Assembly: GCA_964402115.1 (NCBI GenBank)
Contig: CAYOBW010000175.1
Span: forward strand, 1-14,963
Source of the DNA: CAYOBW01 sp964402115
GTDB lineage: Bacteria > Verrucomicrobiota > Kiritimatiellia > UBA8416 > CAYOBW01
Direction of reading: 5' to 3'
Length of the DNA: 14,963 nucleotides
Below, one piece after another: positions 5,163 to 12,589 of this stretch. A program made the position numbers and the translations under genes. The notes beneath the pieces were generated by a model. That model saw nothing but the letters and a program-made list of their open reading frames with translations, ran no database searches and was not told the origin of the DNA. The first letter of the stretch is position 1; the number at the start of each line of letters is the position of its first letter.

Positions 5163-6437
5163 ATGAATGCAACACGGAACGCCGTGCAACCCGCCCCGGC
5201 GCCATCACGTGCACGAGAATGGGGCCGCTTGAGTTGTCGTCTCGGCGTGAGCGTGTTGGCCGTGGTGTGTGCGCTGCCGCTGCCGCTGCTGCCCGCGGCA
5301 GGAGCCCGGTGGCTTCCGTGTTTAAGCCCTTTTCTGGCAATTGGTTCAGTGCTGTCCAGAGTGGTTCTGCCTGTGGTCTCGCTCCTTGCCGCCGTCGTGC
5401 TGGCCGTGGCGATCTTCCGCCGCCGCTGGTTCTGTCGCTATCTCTGCCCCACCGGCCTGCTGCTGGAGTACGCGGGACGTCTGCGTCCGGCGGCCGTGCG
5501 GACGCGCCACACGGCCTGGGGGAACGTCGGCCCGCTTGTGTTGCTGGTGGCGCTGGGTGGTGCGGCGGCGGGGTGGCCGCACCTGCTGTGGCTCGATCCG
5601 CTCAGCATTTTCAACGGGGCGGTCAGCGCCTGCCGCCCCTGGGTGAGCGCGGCCCAGTTCCTGCCTGCGGTGGGCCTGGCGCTGCTGGCGGCGCTGGCGT
5701 TATGGCGCCCCAACCTCTGGTGCTACCACATCTGCCCCCTCGGCGCCCTGCAGGAGCTGGTCGGACGGCGACGCGTGGCGGCGCCGTCCGCAGTGTCAGG
5801 CACGCCTTCCGGCACGGTTTCCCAGCCGTCGTGTTCGGGCCGTTTCCGGTTGGACACCTCCCGCCGGCGGTTCGCGGCCGCGCTCGGCGGCTTCACGCTG
5901 GGCGGGCTGACGCGCCTGGGCTGGCCGCCGCGCCGCGCCTCCGTGCGTCCGCCGGGGGCGCTGGCGGAGGCGCGCTTCGCGGGCGTGTGCGTCCGCTGCG
6001 GCAACTGCATCAGCCACTGTCCGGCGGGCATCCTGCGGCCCGACACCGACCCGGTCGGCCTCTTCGGACTCGCCGCCCCCGTCGTGCGCTTCGGCCCCGA
6101 CTACTGCCGGGAGGACTGCAATCGCTGCGGCCAGGTATGCCCCACCGGGGCGATTCGCGCCCTGGACCTGCCCGCCAAGCGGCAAGCCGTGATGGGCGTT
6201 GCCGTTATCAAGCGGGAGCACTGCGTCTGCTGGGTGAAGGAGGAGCAGTGCATGGCCTGCGCGGATGTCTGTCCCTATGACGCTGTCCGCACCGTGCCCT
6301 CGCGCACCGTGGACTTCCCCTCCGTGCGGATCGAAGCGTGCCTCGGCTGCGGGGCCTGCGAGATAGCCTGTCCGGCCGCAACCCTGGCGATCGTGGTTGA
6401 GCCGCCTGATGGCGTGTCCGGCCCTCCCGCGCGCTGA
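5163..6437 (+). CDS. NapH-NapG-type fusion: membrane polyferredoxin
   Basis: A 424-residue protein in two parts. Residues about 24-200 are NapH/MauN-like: roughly four membrane segments (about 26-46, 58-84, 120-138, 165-181) and the two cytoplasmic cysteine motifs WFCRYLCPTG (Cys91, Cys95) and LWCYHICPLG (Cys187, Cys191). Residues about 265-410 are NapG/MauM-like, with four cluster motifs beginning at Cys276, Cys315, Cys354/363 and Cys393, each ending in CP. Between them, residues 232-252 (TSRRRFAAALGGFTLGGL) look like a twin-arginine signal. It probably moves electrons between the cytoplasmic side and a periplasmic or membrane partner; the partner is unknown. Starts at 5163 because an in-frame TAG lies at 5148. 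Divergent from the kor operon by 49 bases. In characterised nap clusters these are two separate proteins. Confidence 0.85.
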   Translation: MNATRNAVQPAPAPSRAREWGRLSCRLGVSVLAVVCALPLPLLPAAGARWLPCLSPFLAIGSVLSRVVLPVVSLLAAVVLAVAIFRRRWFCRYLCPTGLLLEYAGRLRPAAVRTRHTAWGNVGPLVLLVALGGAAAGWPHLLWLDPLSIFNGAVSACRPWVSAAQFLPAVGLALLAALALWRPNLWCYHICPLGALQELVGRRRVAAPSAVSGTPSGTVSQPSCSGRFRLDTSRRRFAAALGGFTLGGLTRLGWPPRRASVRPPGALAEARFAGVCVRCGNCISHCPAGILRPDTDPVGLFGLAAPVVRFGPDYCREDCNRCGQVCPTGAIRALDLPAKRQAVMGVAVIKREHCVCWVKEEQCMACADVCPYDAVRTVPSRTVDFPSVRIEACLGCGACEIACPAATLAIVVEPPDGVSGPPAR

Positions 6438-6447
6438 GCTTGCGCGC
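6429..6447 (+). terminator. Weak hairpin at end of the polyferredoxin gene
   Basis: GCGCGC (6429-6434) and GCGCGC (6442-6447) can pair around a seven-base loop that contains the TGA stop. No T-run follows. In GC-alternating sequence such short stems arise easily, so this is weak evidence for termination. Confidence 0.2.
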
Positions 6448-6449
6448 GC

Positions 6450-6478
6450 TTGCAGGCGCTGGTGCGCGACGGTACACT
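6450..6478 (+). promoter_or_regulatory. Candidate cstA promoter
   Basis: TTGCAG (6450-6455), a 17-base spacer, then TACACT (6473-6478, 4/6). The predicted start is near 6485, leaving a leader of about 54 bases to the ATG at 6539. The 101-base gap after the upstream stop suggests separate transcription. Moderate sequence match only. Confidence 0.4.
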
Positions 6479-6538
6479 CTTCCCGTCTCGCTTCGCCGGG
6501 CGCTGGGGCCGCCGGCGGGCGGGGGAATGGAGCGCATT

Positions 6539-8233
6539 ATGATCGTGCTCGTCGTGCTGGTGTCCATGATCGTGCTCGCCGCCGGCTACTTCCTCTATGG
6601 TCGATTGGCGGCCAGGTTGTTCCGCCTGGACGACACGCAAGTGACGCCGGCGTGTGCCATCAACGACGGGGCGGACTACGTGCCCGCCCCGGCCGCGTTG
6701 CTGCTCGGCCAGCATTTCTCGGCCATTGCCGCCGCGGGGCCGATCGTCGGCCCCATCCTGGCCGGCCTCTGGTTCGGCTGGCTGCCGGCGTTGCTCTGGA
6801 TCCTGCTGGGCAGCGTCTTCATCGGCGGCATCCATGACTTCGCGAGCCTCATTGCCTCCGTGCGCCACAAGGCCTCCTCCATGGGCGAGGTCGTGCGCCA
6901 GCACATGTCGCCCACCTCCCAGCGGCTCTTCCTCGTCTTCGTCTGGTTTGCCCTGGTCTACGTCATCATCGCTTTCACGGACGTCACCGCGCAGACCTTC
7001 ACCGCCGTTGCGCGCGAGGAGGCATTCGGTCCCGGCGTCGCGGTGAGTTCGCTGCTGTACCTGTTGCTGGGCCTGCTGATGGGCCTGATCCTGCGCAAGA
7101 CCCGCCTGGGCCTGAAGACGGTCACCTGCATCTTCATCCCCGCCGTGCTGCTGGTGGTCTGGCTGGGTACGCGCCTGCCCCCGTCCGTCGTTCAGGCCCT
7201 GATGCGCGTGCCGGTCAAGGGGTGGGAGGTCGTGCTTCTGGTCTACTGCTTCGTCGCTTCGCTCGTGCCCATGTGGCTGCTCCTGCAGCCCCGCGGCTAC
7301 CTGGGCGGCTGGTTTCTCTATCTCACGATCGCCGTCGGGCTTCTCGGCGCCCTGTTCGGCGGGTATGCGGTGCAGTATCCGGCCCTCAACCTCGATGGAT
7401 TCAAGAGCCTGGCCAACGGTCGGCCGCTGATCCCCGTGCTCTTCATCACCGTGGCTTGCGGGGCGTGTTCCGGGTTCCACGGCATCGTGACGGGCGGCAC
7501 GACGTCCAAGCAAATCCGCCGCGAGAGCGACACCCGTGTCGTGGGCTACGGCTCCATGGTCCTCGAGGCGCTGGTGGCGGTCCTGGCGCTGGCGACGGTC
7601 ATGATGCTGGCCAAGGGCGATGCGCTGCTGAAAAGCGACCCGAATTTCATCTACGCCAGCGGACTGGCTCGCTACATGGGCTTGATCGGCATCAACTTCA
7701 GCGTGGCGCTGGCCTTCGCGCTGCTGGCGTTCTCGACGTTCGTCTACGACACGCTTGATGTCAGCACGCGCCTCGCCCGGTACATCCTGCAGGAGCTTCT
7801 GGGGTGGAAGTCGTTCGCCGGTTCGGTGGTCGCTACGGCCATTACGCTCCTGCTGCCGCTGGCGTTCCTGATGGTGGCGCGCGAGAAAGCCTACCTGGAC
7901 GCCTGGCCGGTCTTTGGGGCGAGCAATCAGCTTCTCGCGAGCCTGATCCTGCTGGCCATCTCCGTCTGGTCGGCCCGCACCGGCCGCGCCGTTTGGATCA
8001 GCGCGATTCCCATGGTCTTCATGCTGTTCATGACCGTCTGGGCTTTGTTGCTGCAGGTCAAACCGTTGGGCACAGCACTGGTCAGCGGGCAGGGACTGGC
8101 CGGGCTCAAAGCGGATGCGCTGATCTCCGGCACCTGCGGGATCATCCTGCTTGTGCTCACCGGGTGGCTGATGGCGGAGGCCTGCCGCCTGCTGATCGGC
8201 GCCCGCTTCCGAAAACCTGCTGCAGTAAGATAA
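6539..8233 (+). CDS. cstA: CstA-family carbon starvation / pyruvate-peptide transporter
   Basis: A 564-residue polytopic inner-membrane transporter. Characterised relatives (E. coli CstA and BtsT) import pyruvate and/or peptides with cation coupling. Family landmarks: FLYGRLAARLF and INDGADYVP early, GQHFSAIAAAGPIVGPILAG followed by FIGGIHDFASLIASVRHKA, YVIIAFTDVTAQTF, GACSGFHGIVTGGTTSKQI in the middle, and TFVYDTLDVSTRLARYILQE late. Many hydrophobic helices alternate throughout. It is shorter than the E. coli proteins (about 700), as many CstA homologues are. I chose ATG 6539 because GGAG lies six bases before it; ATG 6527 is possible, adding four residues. A strong terminator follows at 8301. 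Substrate by homology; pyruvate would fit the nearby 2-oxoacid oxidoreductase. Confidence 0.92.
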   Translation: MIVLVVLVSMIVLAAGYFLYGRLAARLFRLDDTQVTPACAINDGADYVPAPAALLLGQHFSAIAAAGPIVGPILAGLWFGWLPALLWILLGSVFIGGIHDFASLIASVRHKASSMGEVVRQHMSPTSQRLFLVFVWFALVYVIIAFTDVTAQTFTAVAREEAFGPGVAVSSLLYLLLGLLMGLILRKTRLGLKTVTCIFIPAVLLVVWLGTRLPPSVVQALMRVPVKGWEVVLLVYCFVASLVPMWLLLQPRGYLGGWFLYLTIAVGLLGALFGGYAVQYPALNLDGFKSLANGRPLIPVLFITVACGACSGFHGIVTGGTTSKQIRRESDTRVVGYGSMVLEALVAVLALATVMMLAKGDALLKSDPNFIYASGLARYMGLIGINFSVALAFALLAFSTFVYDTLDVSTRLARYILQELLGWKSFAGSVVATAITLLLPLAFLMVAREKAYLDAWPVFGASNQLLASLILLAISVWSARTGRAVWISAIPMVFMLFMTVWALLLQVKPLGTALVSGQGLAGLKADALISGTCGIILLVLTGWLMAEACRLLIGARFRKPAAVR

Positions 8234-8300
8234 ACGCTGTGACGCAGACGGACGCGGGACGTTCGCGCTTGTGTTGGCTCGCGAGTTAGCGGCGGGGTCA

Positions 8301-8340
8301 GACGGGCCGGGTTCCCGAGTGGAACCCGGCCCCGTCTTTT
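8301..8340 (+). terminator. Rho-independent terminator of cstA
   Basis: GACGGGCCGGGTTCC (8301-8315) pairs with GGAACCCGGCCCCGTC (8321-8336) with one bulged base and a five-base loop, followed directly by TTTT. This is the clearest intrinsic terminator in the window. It lies 67 bases after the cstA stop and isolates mfd transcription. Confidence 0.9.
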
Positions 8341-8356
8341 CCGGCATGCAGATGAT

Positions 8357-8385
8357 TTGCCTGCGGACGGCGGGGGCGCTATCGT
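8357..8385 (+). promoter_or_regulatory. mfd promoter, leaderless geometry
   Basis: TTGCCT (8357-8362), a 17-base spacer, TATCGT (8380-8385, 4/6). Seven bases then separate the -10 from the ATG at 8393, placing the predicted start on or next to the A of the start codon. No Shine-Dalgarno sequence precedes that ATG, consistent with a leaderless message. Confidence 0.45.
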
Positions 8386-8392
8386 TCCGGCC

Positions 8393-11300
8393 ATGCATGC
8401 CCGCGAACTCGTGGAGCGTTTCCCGACGAGCCTGGCCGAAGCGGTCCGCCGGGGCGGCGCTGTCTACGTGCCGGACCTGCCCCCCGCGGCGCAGGCGCTG
8501 GCGGCCTGGGCGCTGCACGAGCAGCTCGGGGCGCCCGTCGTCTGGATTGCCGACGGCACCCGCACCCTGGAAACCGCGCACCGCGACCTATTGACGCTGG
8601 CCCCGCGGGAGGATGACGGCGGGCTGCTCTATTTCCCGGCCTGGGAGTCGCTGCCCGGCCAGGCGGACGCCGTCGAGCCGGACATCAGCGGTCACCGCCT
8701 GCAGGTGCTCGCCCAGCTGCTGGCGCCGGCCGCCGCGCCCCGCGTCCTGGCCACCTGTGTGCAGGCCTTGTTGCAGAAGGTCGCGCCGCCGGGCGTGCTG
8801 CGGGACGCCATGCTGACCCTGCGCCTGGGCGGGGAGTCCGAGCTGCCCGACCTCACGCAGCGGCTGCAGGCGCTCGGCTACCGCTTCGAGCCGGAAGTCG
8901 TGGCGAAGGGCCAGGCTGCGCTCAAGGGTGGCCTGCTCGACGTCTGGCCCCTGCCGTCGCCCCTGCCTTACCGGCTCGAGTTCTTCGGCTCCACGCTGGA
9001 GTCCTTGCGCCAGTTCGATCCTGCCACGCAGCGTTCCGTGCGCAAGTTCGACGAGATCACGCTGTACCCCGCCGACGAGTGGGCCCTGCTGCGCCGCGCG
9101 GACGTGGCGGGCGGGGCCGAGCCCACGCTGCTGGCCTACCTGCCCGCCGACGCCGTCTTCCTCTGGGCCGACGAGAGCGGCCTGGCCGGCCACGCGCAGG
9201 TGTTCGAGGAGGCCGTGCAGGCTGCCGGCGCCGGGGCCTACGCCTGGCCCTTCGCCGCCTGGCAGGAGGCGGCGCGGGCGCGTCCGGGCGCGCGGCACGT
9301 CCAAGTGGGCGGCGAGGCGCCCGCGGAGAGCGTGGCCCCCGCCTGGCTCGACATGCAGGCGACGCCGCGCGTGTTCGACCTGCCGCGCGAGCCGCAGCAG
9401 CCGGACCTCATGGCCGCCCTGCGCCAGCGCCTCTTTGCCGGCTTGCGCGCCCGCCTGGCCGAGGGGTATGCGGTGCACGTCTACCTCGACACGCCGGGGG
9501 CGCGCGACCATTTTGCGGCGGCGTGGCGCGAAGCGGCGGGCGACACAGCGACCGTGGCGCCGGCGGCAGCCCCGCGGCTCGTGGTGGGCTGCCTGTCGGG
9601 CGGCTTCGTCAGCGAGGCGATGCGGGTCGTGGTCGTGGCCGAGCCCGATCTCTACGGGCGGCGCAAGCAGGCGGGGCGCCGCTACAACCCGCGCCGCGAA
9701 ACCGCCGCCGCCGGCTATGCCGGCGAGCGCGTCGCGGACCTCACGGCCATCGAGCCGGGCGACCTCGTTGTGCATGCCGAGCACGGCCTGGGGCGCTACG
9801 CCGGCCTTTTCGAGATCGAGTTCAACGGCCAGAAGCAGGAAGTGCTCACCATCGAGTACGACGAGGGGGCCAAGCTGCACGTGCCCACGTCGCACGTCCA
9901 CCTGCTCAGCCGCTACGTCGGGCTCGCGCGCCACTCCGTGCGCCTGCACCGCCTGGGCGGCCGGCGCTGGCAGCGGGAGAAGGCCGACGCGGAGCGCTCC
10001 GTGCGCGATCTCGCCGCCGCGCTGCTCGACACGCAGGCCCACCGCGACCTGCTCGCCGGCCACGCCTTCGGCCCGGACGTCCCCTGGCAGCACGAGTTCG
10101 AGGCCGCCTTCCCGTACCAGGAGACGCCCGACCAGCATGCGGTCATCGCCGCCGTGAAAGCCGACATGGCGCTGGCGCGGCCCATGGACCGGCTGGTCTG
10201 CGGCGATGCGGGGTACGGCAAGACCGAAGTGGCCCTGCGCGCGGCCTTCAGGGCGGTCATGAACGGCCGCCAGGTCGCATTGCTCGTGCCCACCACCGTG
10301 CTCGCGCAGCAGCACTACGAGACGTTTGTCGACCGCATGGCCGCCTACCCGGTGCGGATCGAGACGCTCAGCCGCTTCCGCTCGCGCCGCGAGCACCACG
10401 CGATTCTCGACGGCCTGCGCGAGGGCACGGTGGACATCGTCATCGGCACGCACGCGCTGCTGCAGGAGGGCGTGCAGTTCAAGAACCTCGGCCTGGCCAT
10501 CGTGGACGAGGAGCAGCGCTTCGGCGTCGCGCACAAGGAGCGGCTGAAGGAGCTGCGCCGGCTCGTGGACGTGCTCACGCTGACGGCCACGCCCATCCCC
10601 CGCACGCTGTACATGAGCCTCACCGGGGCGCGCGACATGAGCCTCCTGCAGACCCCGCCCCGCGAGCGCGTGCCGATCGAGACGGTGGTCACGCGCGTCT
10701 CCGACAAGGTCGTGCGCGACGCGATCCTGCGCGAGCTGAACCGCGAGGGGCAGGTGTACTACCTCCACAACCGCGTGATGACCATCGAGTGGGTGGCCGA
10801 GCGGCTGCGCGCGCTCGTGCCCGAGGCCGCCCTCCGCGTCGCGCACGGCCAGATGGCGTCGTCCGAGCTGGCGGCCATCATGCGCGAATTCGCCGCCGGC
10901 GGCTTCGACGTGCTGCTCTGCACGACCATCATCGAGAGCGGCGTGGACATCCCGCGGGCCAACACCATCCTCATCGATCGCGCCGACCGCTTCGGCATCG
11001 CGGACCTCTACCAGCTGCGCGGACGGGTGGGGCGGGCGGCGCACAAGGGCTACGCCTACCTGCTGCTGCCGCCGCACGGCCGCATCGAGACCGACGCCCG
11101 CAAGCGGATCGCGGCGGTGAAGCAGCACGCCAGCCTGGGCGCGGGGTTCCACCTCGCCCTGCGCGACCTGGAGATCCGCGGCGCGGGCAACCTGCTGGGG
11201 GCCGAGCAGAGCGGCCACATCTCGGCGATCGGCTTCGGGCTCTACTGCCAGCTGCTGCAGCGCACGGTCGCCGCGCTGAAGGGCGAGCCGCTGCCGCCGC

Positions 11301-11719
11301 TGGTGGACGTGGACGTGCGGCTGGATTTCATCTCGCTCTCCCCGGGCGCGGACGACCTGGACGCCGCCGCCATGATCCCCTACACGTACATCGAGGACGA
11401 GGCGCTGCGCATCGGCGCCTACCGGCGGCTCGCGGAGGCCACGGAGGTGGCGCGGCTGGAGGCGGTGGCCGCGGAGTGGGCCGACCGCTTCGGCCCCGTG
11501 CCCCCGCCCGCGCAGCGGCTGCTGGCCATCGCGCGCATCCGCCTCGCGGCGGCCGCCGCCGGCCTGCGCCGCGTGGAAGTGCGCGGCGACCGGGTCATGC
11601 TGGCCGACCCGGAGGAGGAGCTGCTGATGGAGGAGGGTCGCTTCCCGCGCCTCCACGCCCCCGGCCCCGACGCCCGCCTGCTCGAATTGCTGCGCATCGT
11701 GCAAACCTGCCGCGGGTAG
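8393..11719 (+). CDS. mfd: Transcription-repair coupling factor Mfd
   Basis: A 1108-residue DNA translocase that removes RNA polymerase stalled at lesions and recruits UvrA. Domain order is normal (E. coli Mfd is 1148). An N-terminal UvrB-homology region has YFPAWESLPGQ near 80-90 and LPYRLEFFGSTLESLRQFD near 190. The RNA-polymerase interaction domain starts near 450 (GDLVVHAEHGLGRYAGL). The RecG-like motor has Walker A GDAGYGKTE (604-612; GDVGFGKTE in many relatives), DEEQ (705-708), TATPIPRTLYMSL (731 on) and GARDMS. The C-terminal TRCF domain contains AMIPYTYIEDEALRIGAYRR. The start at 8393 (MHAREL) is preferred over an in-frame TTG at 8357 because the candidate promoter covers that codon. 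It is a single-gene unit between the cstA terminator and a repeat element. Confidence 0.97.
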   Translation: MHARELVERFPTSLAEAVRRGGAVYVPDLPPAAQALAAWALHEQLGAPVVWIADGTRTLETAHRDLLTLAPREDDGGLLYFPAWESLPGQADAVEPDISGHRLQVLAQLLAPAAAPRVLATCVQALLQKVAPPGVLRDAMLTLRLGGESELPDLTQRLQALGYRFEPEVVAKGQAALKGGLLDVWPLPSPLPYRLEFFGSTLESLRQFDPATQRSVRKFDEITLYPADEWALLRRADVAGGAEPTLLAYLPADAVFLWADESGLAGHAQVFEEAVQAAGAGAYAWPFAAWQEAARARPGARHVQVGGEAPAESVAPAWLDMQATPRVFDLPREPQQPDLMAALRQRLFAGLRARLAEGYAVHVYLDTPGARDHFAAAWREAAGDTATVAPAAAPRLVVGCLSGGFVSEAMRVVVVAEPDLYGRRKQAGRRYNPRRETAAAGYAGERVADLTAIEPGDLVVHAEHGLGRYAGLFEIEFNGQKQEVLTIEYDEGAKLHVPTSHVHLLSRYVGLARHSVRLHRLGGRRWQREKADAERSVRDLAAALLDTQAHRDLLAGHAFGPDVPWQHEFEAAFPYQETPDQHAVIAAVKADMALARPMDRLVCGDAGYGKTEVALRAAFRAVMNGRQVALLVPTTVLAQQHYETFVDRMAAYPVRIETLSRFRSRREHHAILDGLREGTVDIVIGTHALLQEGVQFKNLGLAIVDEEQRFGVAHKERLKELRRLVDVLTLTATPIPRTLYMSLTGARDMSLLQTPPRERVPIETVVTRVSDKVVRDAILRELNREGQVYYLHNRVMTIEWVAERLRALVPEAALRVAHGQMASSELAAIMREFAAGGFDVLLCTTIIESGVDIPRANTILIDRADRFGIADLYQLRGRVGRAAHKGYAYLLLPPHGRIETDARKRIAAVKQHASLGAGFHLALRDLEIRGAGNLLGAEQSGHISAIGFGLYCQLLQRTVAALKGEPLPPLVDVDVRLDFISLSPGADDLDAAAMIPYTYIEDEALRIGAYRRLAEATEVARLEAVAAEWADRFGPVPPPAQRLLAIARIRLAAAAAGLRRVEVRGDRVMLADPEEELLMEEGRFPRLHAPGPDARLLELLRIVQTCRG

Positions 11720-11742
11720 TGGAGCCCTTCAAGGGGTGTAGT

Positions 11743-11870
11743 GCCTCAGTCAGGCAAGGGGGGCGCTAACGGCGGGGACCGCCGTCTCCACGCCTCGTCG
11801 CCTGCCCGCGCCATGGAGACGGCCGTCCCCGGCCGTTATGCGCAAGGGAGGCCCACTGCCTCACTGAGGC
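11743..11870. repeat. 128-base nested inverted-repeat element (MITE- or attC-like)
   Basis: The ends are 14-base inverted repeats with one mismatch: GCCTCAGTCAGGCA (11743-11756) and TGCCTCACTGAGGC (11857-11870). Inside is a second, longer imperfect stem: 11763-11790 pairs with 11814-11843 over about 28 base pairs, with one mismatch and two extra bases, both on the right arm; the loop is 23 bases. There is no coding potential. It lies between the mfd stop and the nitroreductase promoter. Possible identities: a miniature inverted-repeat mobile element, a REP/BIME-type palindrome, an attC-like site (inner ends CTAAC and GTTATGC), or a terminator/structured RNA for mfd. Confidence 0.65.
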
Positions 11871-11910
11871 GTTGCCGAGGGGACCGGGAAAGCCCGTCGG
11901 GGGAAAAGCC

Positions 11911-11940
11911 TTGCCGGGCCGAGAGCCGTCGGCCTATTCT
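11911..11940 (+). promoter_or_regulatory. Candidate promoter of the nitroreductase operon
   Basis: TTGCCG (11911-11916), an 18-base spacer, TATTCT (11935-11940, 4/6). The predicted start is near 11947, about 37 bases before the ATG at 11984, with a strong AAAGGAGG ribosome site in the leader. The region is locally less GC-rich near the -10 and the ribosome site. Confidence 0.4.
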
Positions 11941-11983
11941 CGGGTGGTACAGGAAAACGATACGTCAATAAAAGGAGGCTCAT

Positions 11984-12586
11984 ATGGATACCCTGCAGGC
12001 AATCGAAACCCGGCGTGCGGTCAAGCACTACGATCCGCAGCACCGGATGACGGACCAGGAAATCGATCAGCTGCTGACGCTGGCCCGGCTGGCGCCGTCG
12101 GCCTTCAACATTCAGAACGCCCGCTTCGTGCTCGTGCGCGATCCCGAGCTGCGCCGGCAGGTGCGCGCGGTGGCCTGGGACCAGGCGCAGGTGACCGAAG
12201 CGTCGCTGCTGATCGTGCTCTGCGCCGATCTCAAGGCGTGGGAAAAGGAGCCCGTCCGCTACTGGGCGAACGCAGGCAAGGCCGTGCAGGACTGGATCGT
12301 GCCCGCGATCGACAGCTACTACCGCGGGCGGGAGCAGGTGCAGCGCGACGAGGCCATGCGCTCCTGCGGGCTGGCGGCGCAGACCATCATGCTCGCCGCC
12401 AAGGCCATGGGCTACGACTCCTGCCCGATGGACGGCTTCGATTTCGACGCGGTCGGCAAGCTGATCAACCTGCCCGCCGATCACGCGATCGCGATGTTCG
12501 TCGTTGTCGGCAAGGCCGTGAAGCCCGCCTGGCCGCGCCCGTCGCAATTGCCGGCCGGCGAGATCGTCATCACGGACCGGTTCTAG
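11984..12586 (+). CDS. Nitroreductase-family FMN oxidoreductase
   Basis: A 200-residue protein of the NfnB/nitroreductase superfamily, normally an FMN-binding homodimer that uses NAD(P)H. Visible landmarks: AIETRRAVKHYDP at the N-terminus (Arg10, Arg11 contact FMN phosphate in the family), LLTLARLAPSAFNIQNARFV around 31-50, the position of the usual SSxNxQPW motif, and the C-terminal FMN-contact region AMRSCGLAAQTIMLAAKAMGYDSCPMDGFD. Natural substrates are unknown for most members: nitro compounds, quinones or flavin. Its AAAGGAGG ribosome site is the strongest in the window. The next gene starts three bases after its TAG, so the two are probably co-transcribed, though no functional link is evident. 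Confidence 0.9.
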   Translation: MDTLQAIETRRAVKHYDPQHRMTDQEIDQLLTLARLAPSAFNIQNARFVLVRDPELRRQVRAVAWDQAQVTEASLLIVLCADLKAWEKEPVRYWANAGKAVQDWIVPAIDSYYRGREQVQRDEAMRSCGLAAQTIMLAAKAMGYDSCPMDGFDFDAVGKLINLPADHAIAMFVVVGKAVKPAWPRPSQLPAGEIVITDRF

Positions 12587-12589
12587 TCC

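Noticed and set aside
5144..6280. A 378-codon plus-strand frame starting at ATG 5144 with a good ribosome site
   Set aside because: It overlaps the cysteine-motif protein in another frame and encodes Arg/Ala/Gly-rich sequence without recognisable domains. Kept only as an oddity of the start region.
8588..11704. Long open frames antisense to mfd and to other genes (for example 8588-11704 and 11861-14752 on minus, 2884-4593 on plus, 6275-8581 on minus)
   Set aside because: They are mirror frames of high-GC coding sequence, where stop codons are rare. Their translations are low-complexity Arg/Ala/Gly/His-rich with no motif, while the opposite frame holds clear proteins.
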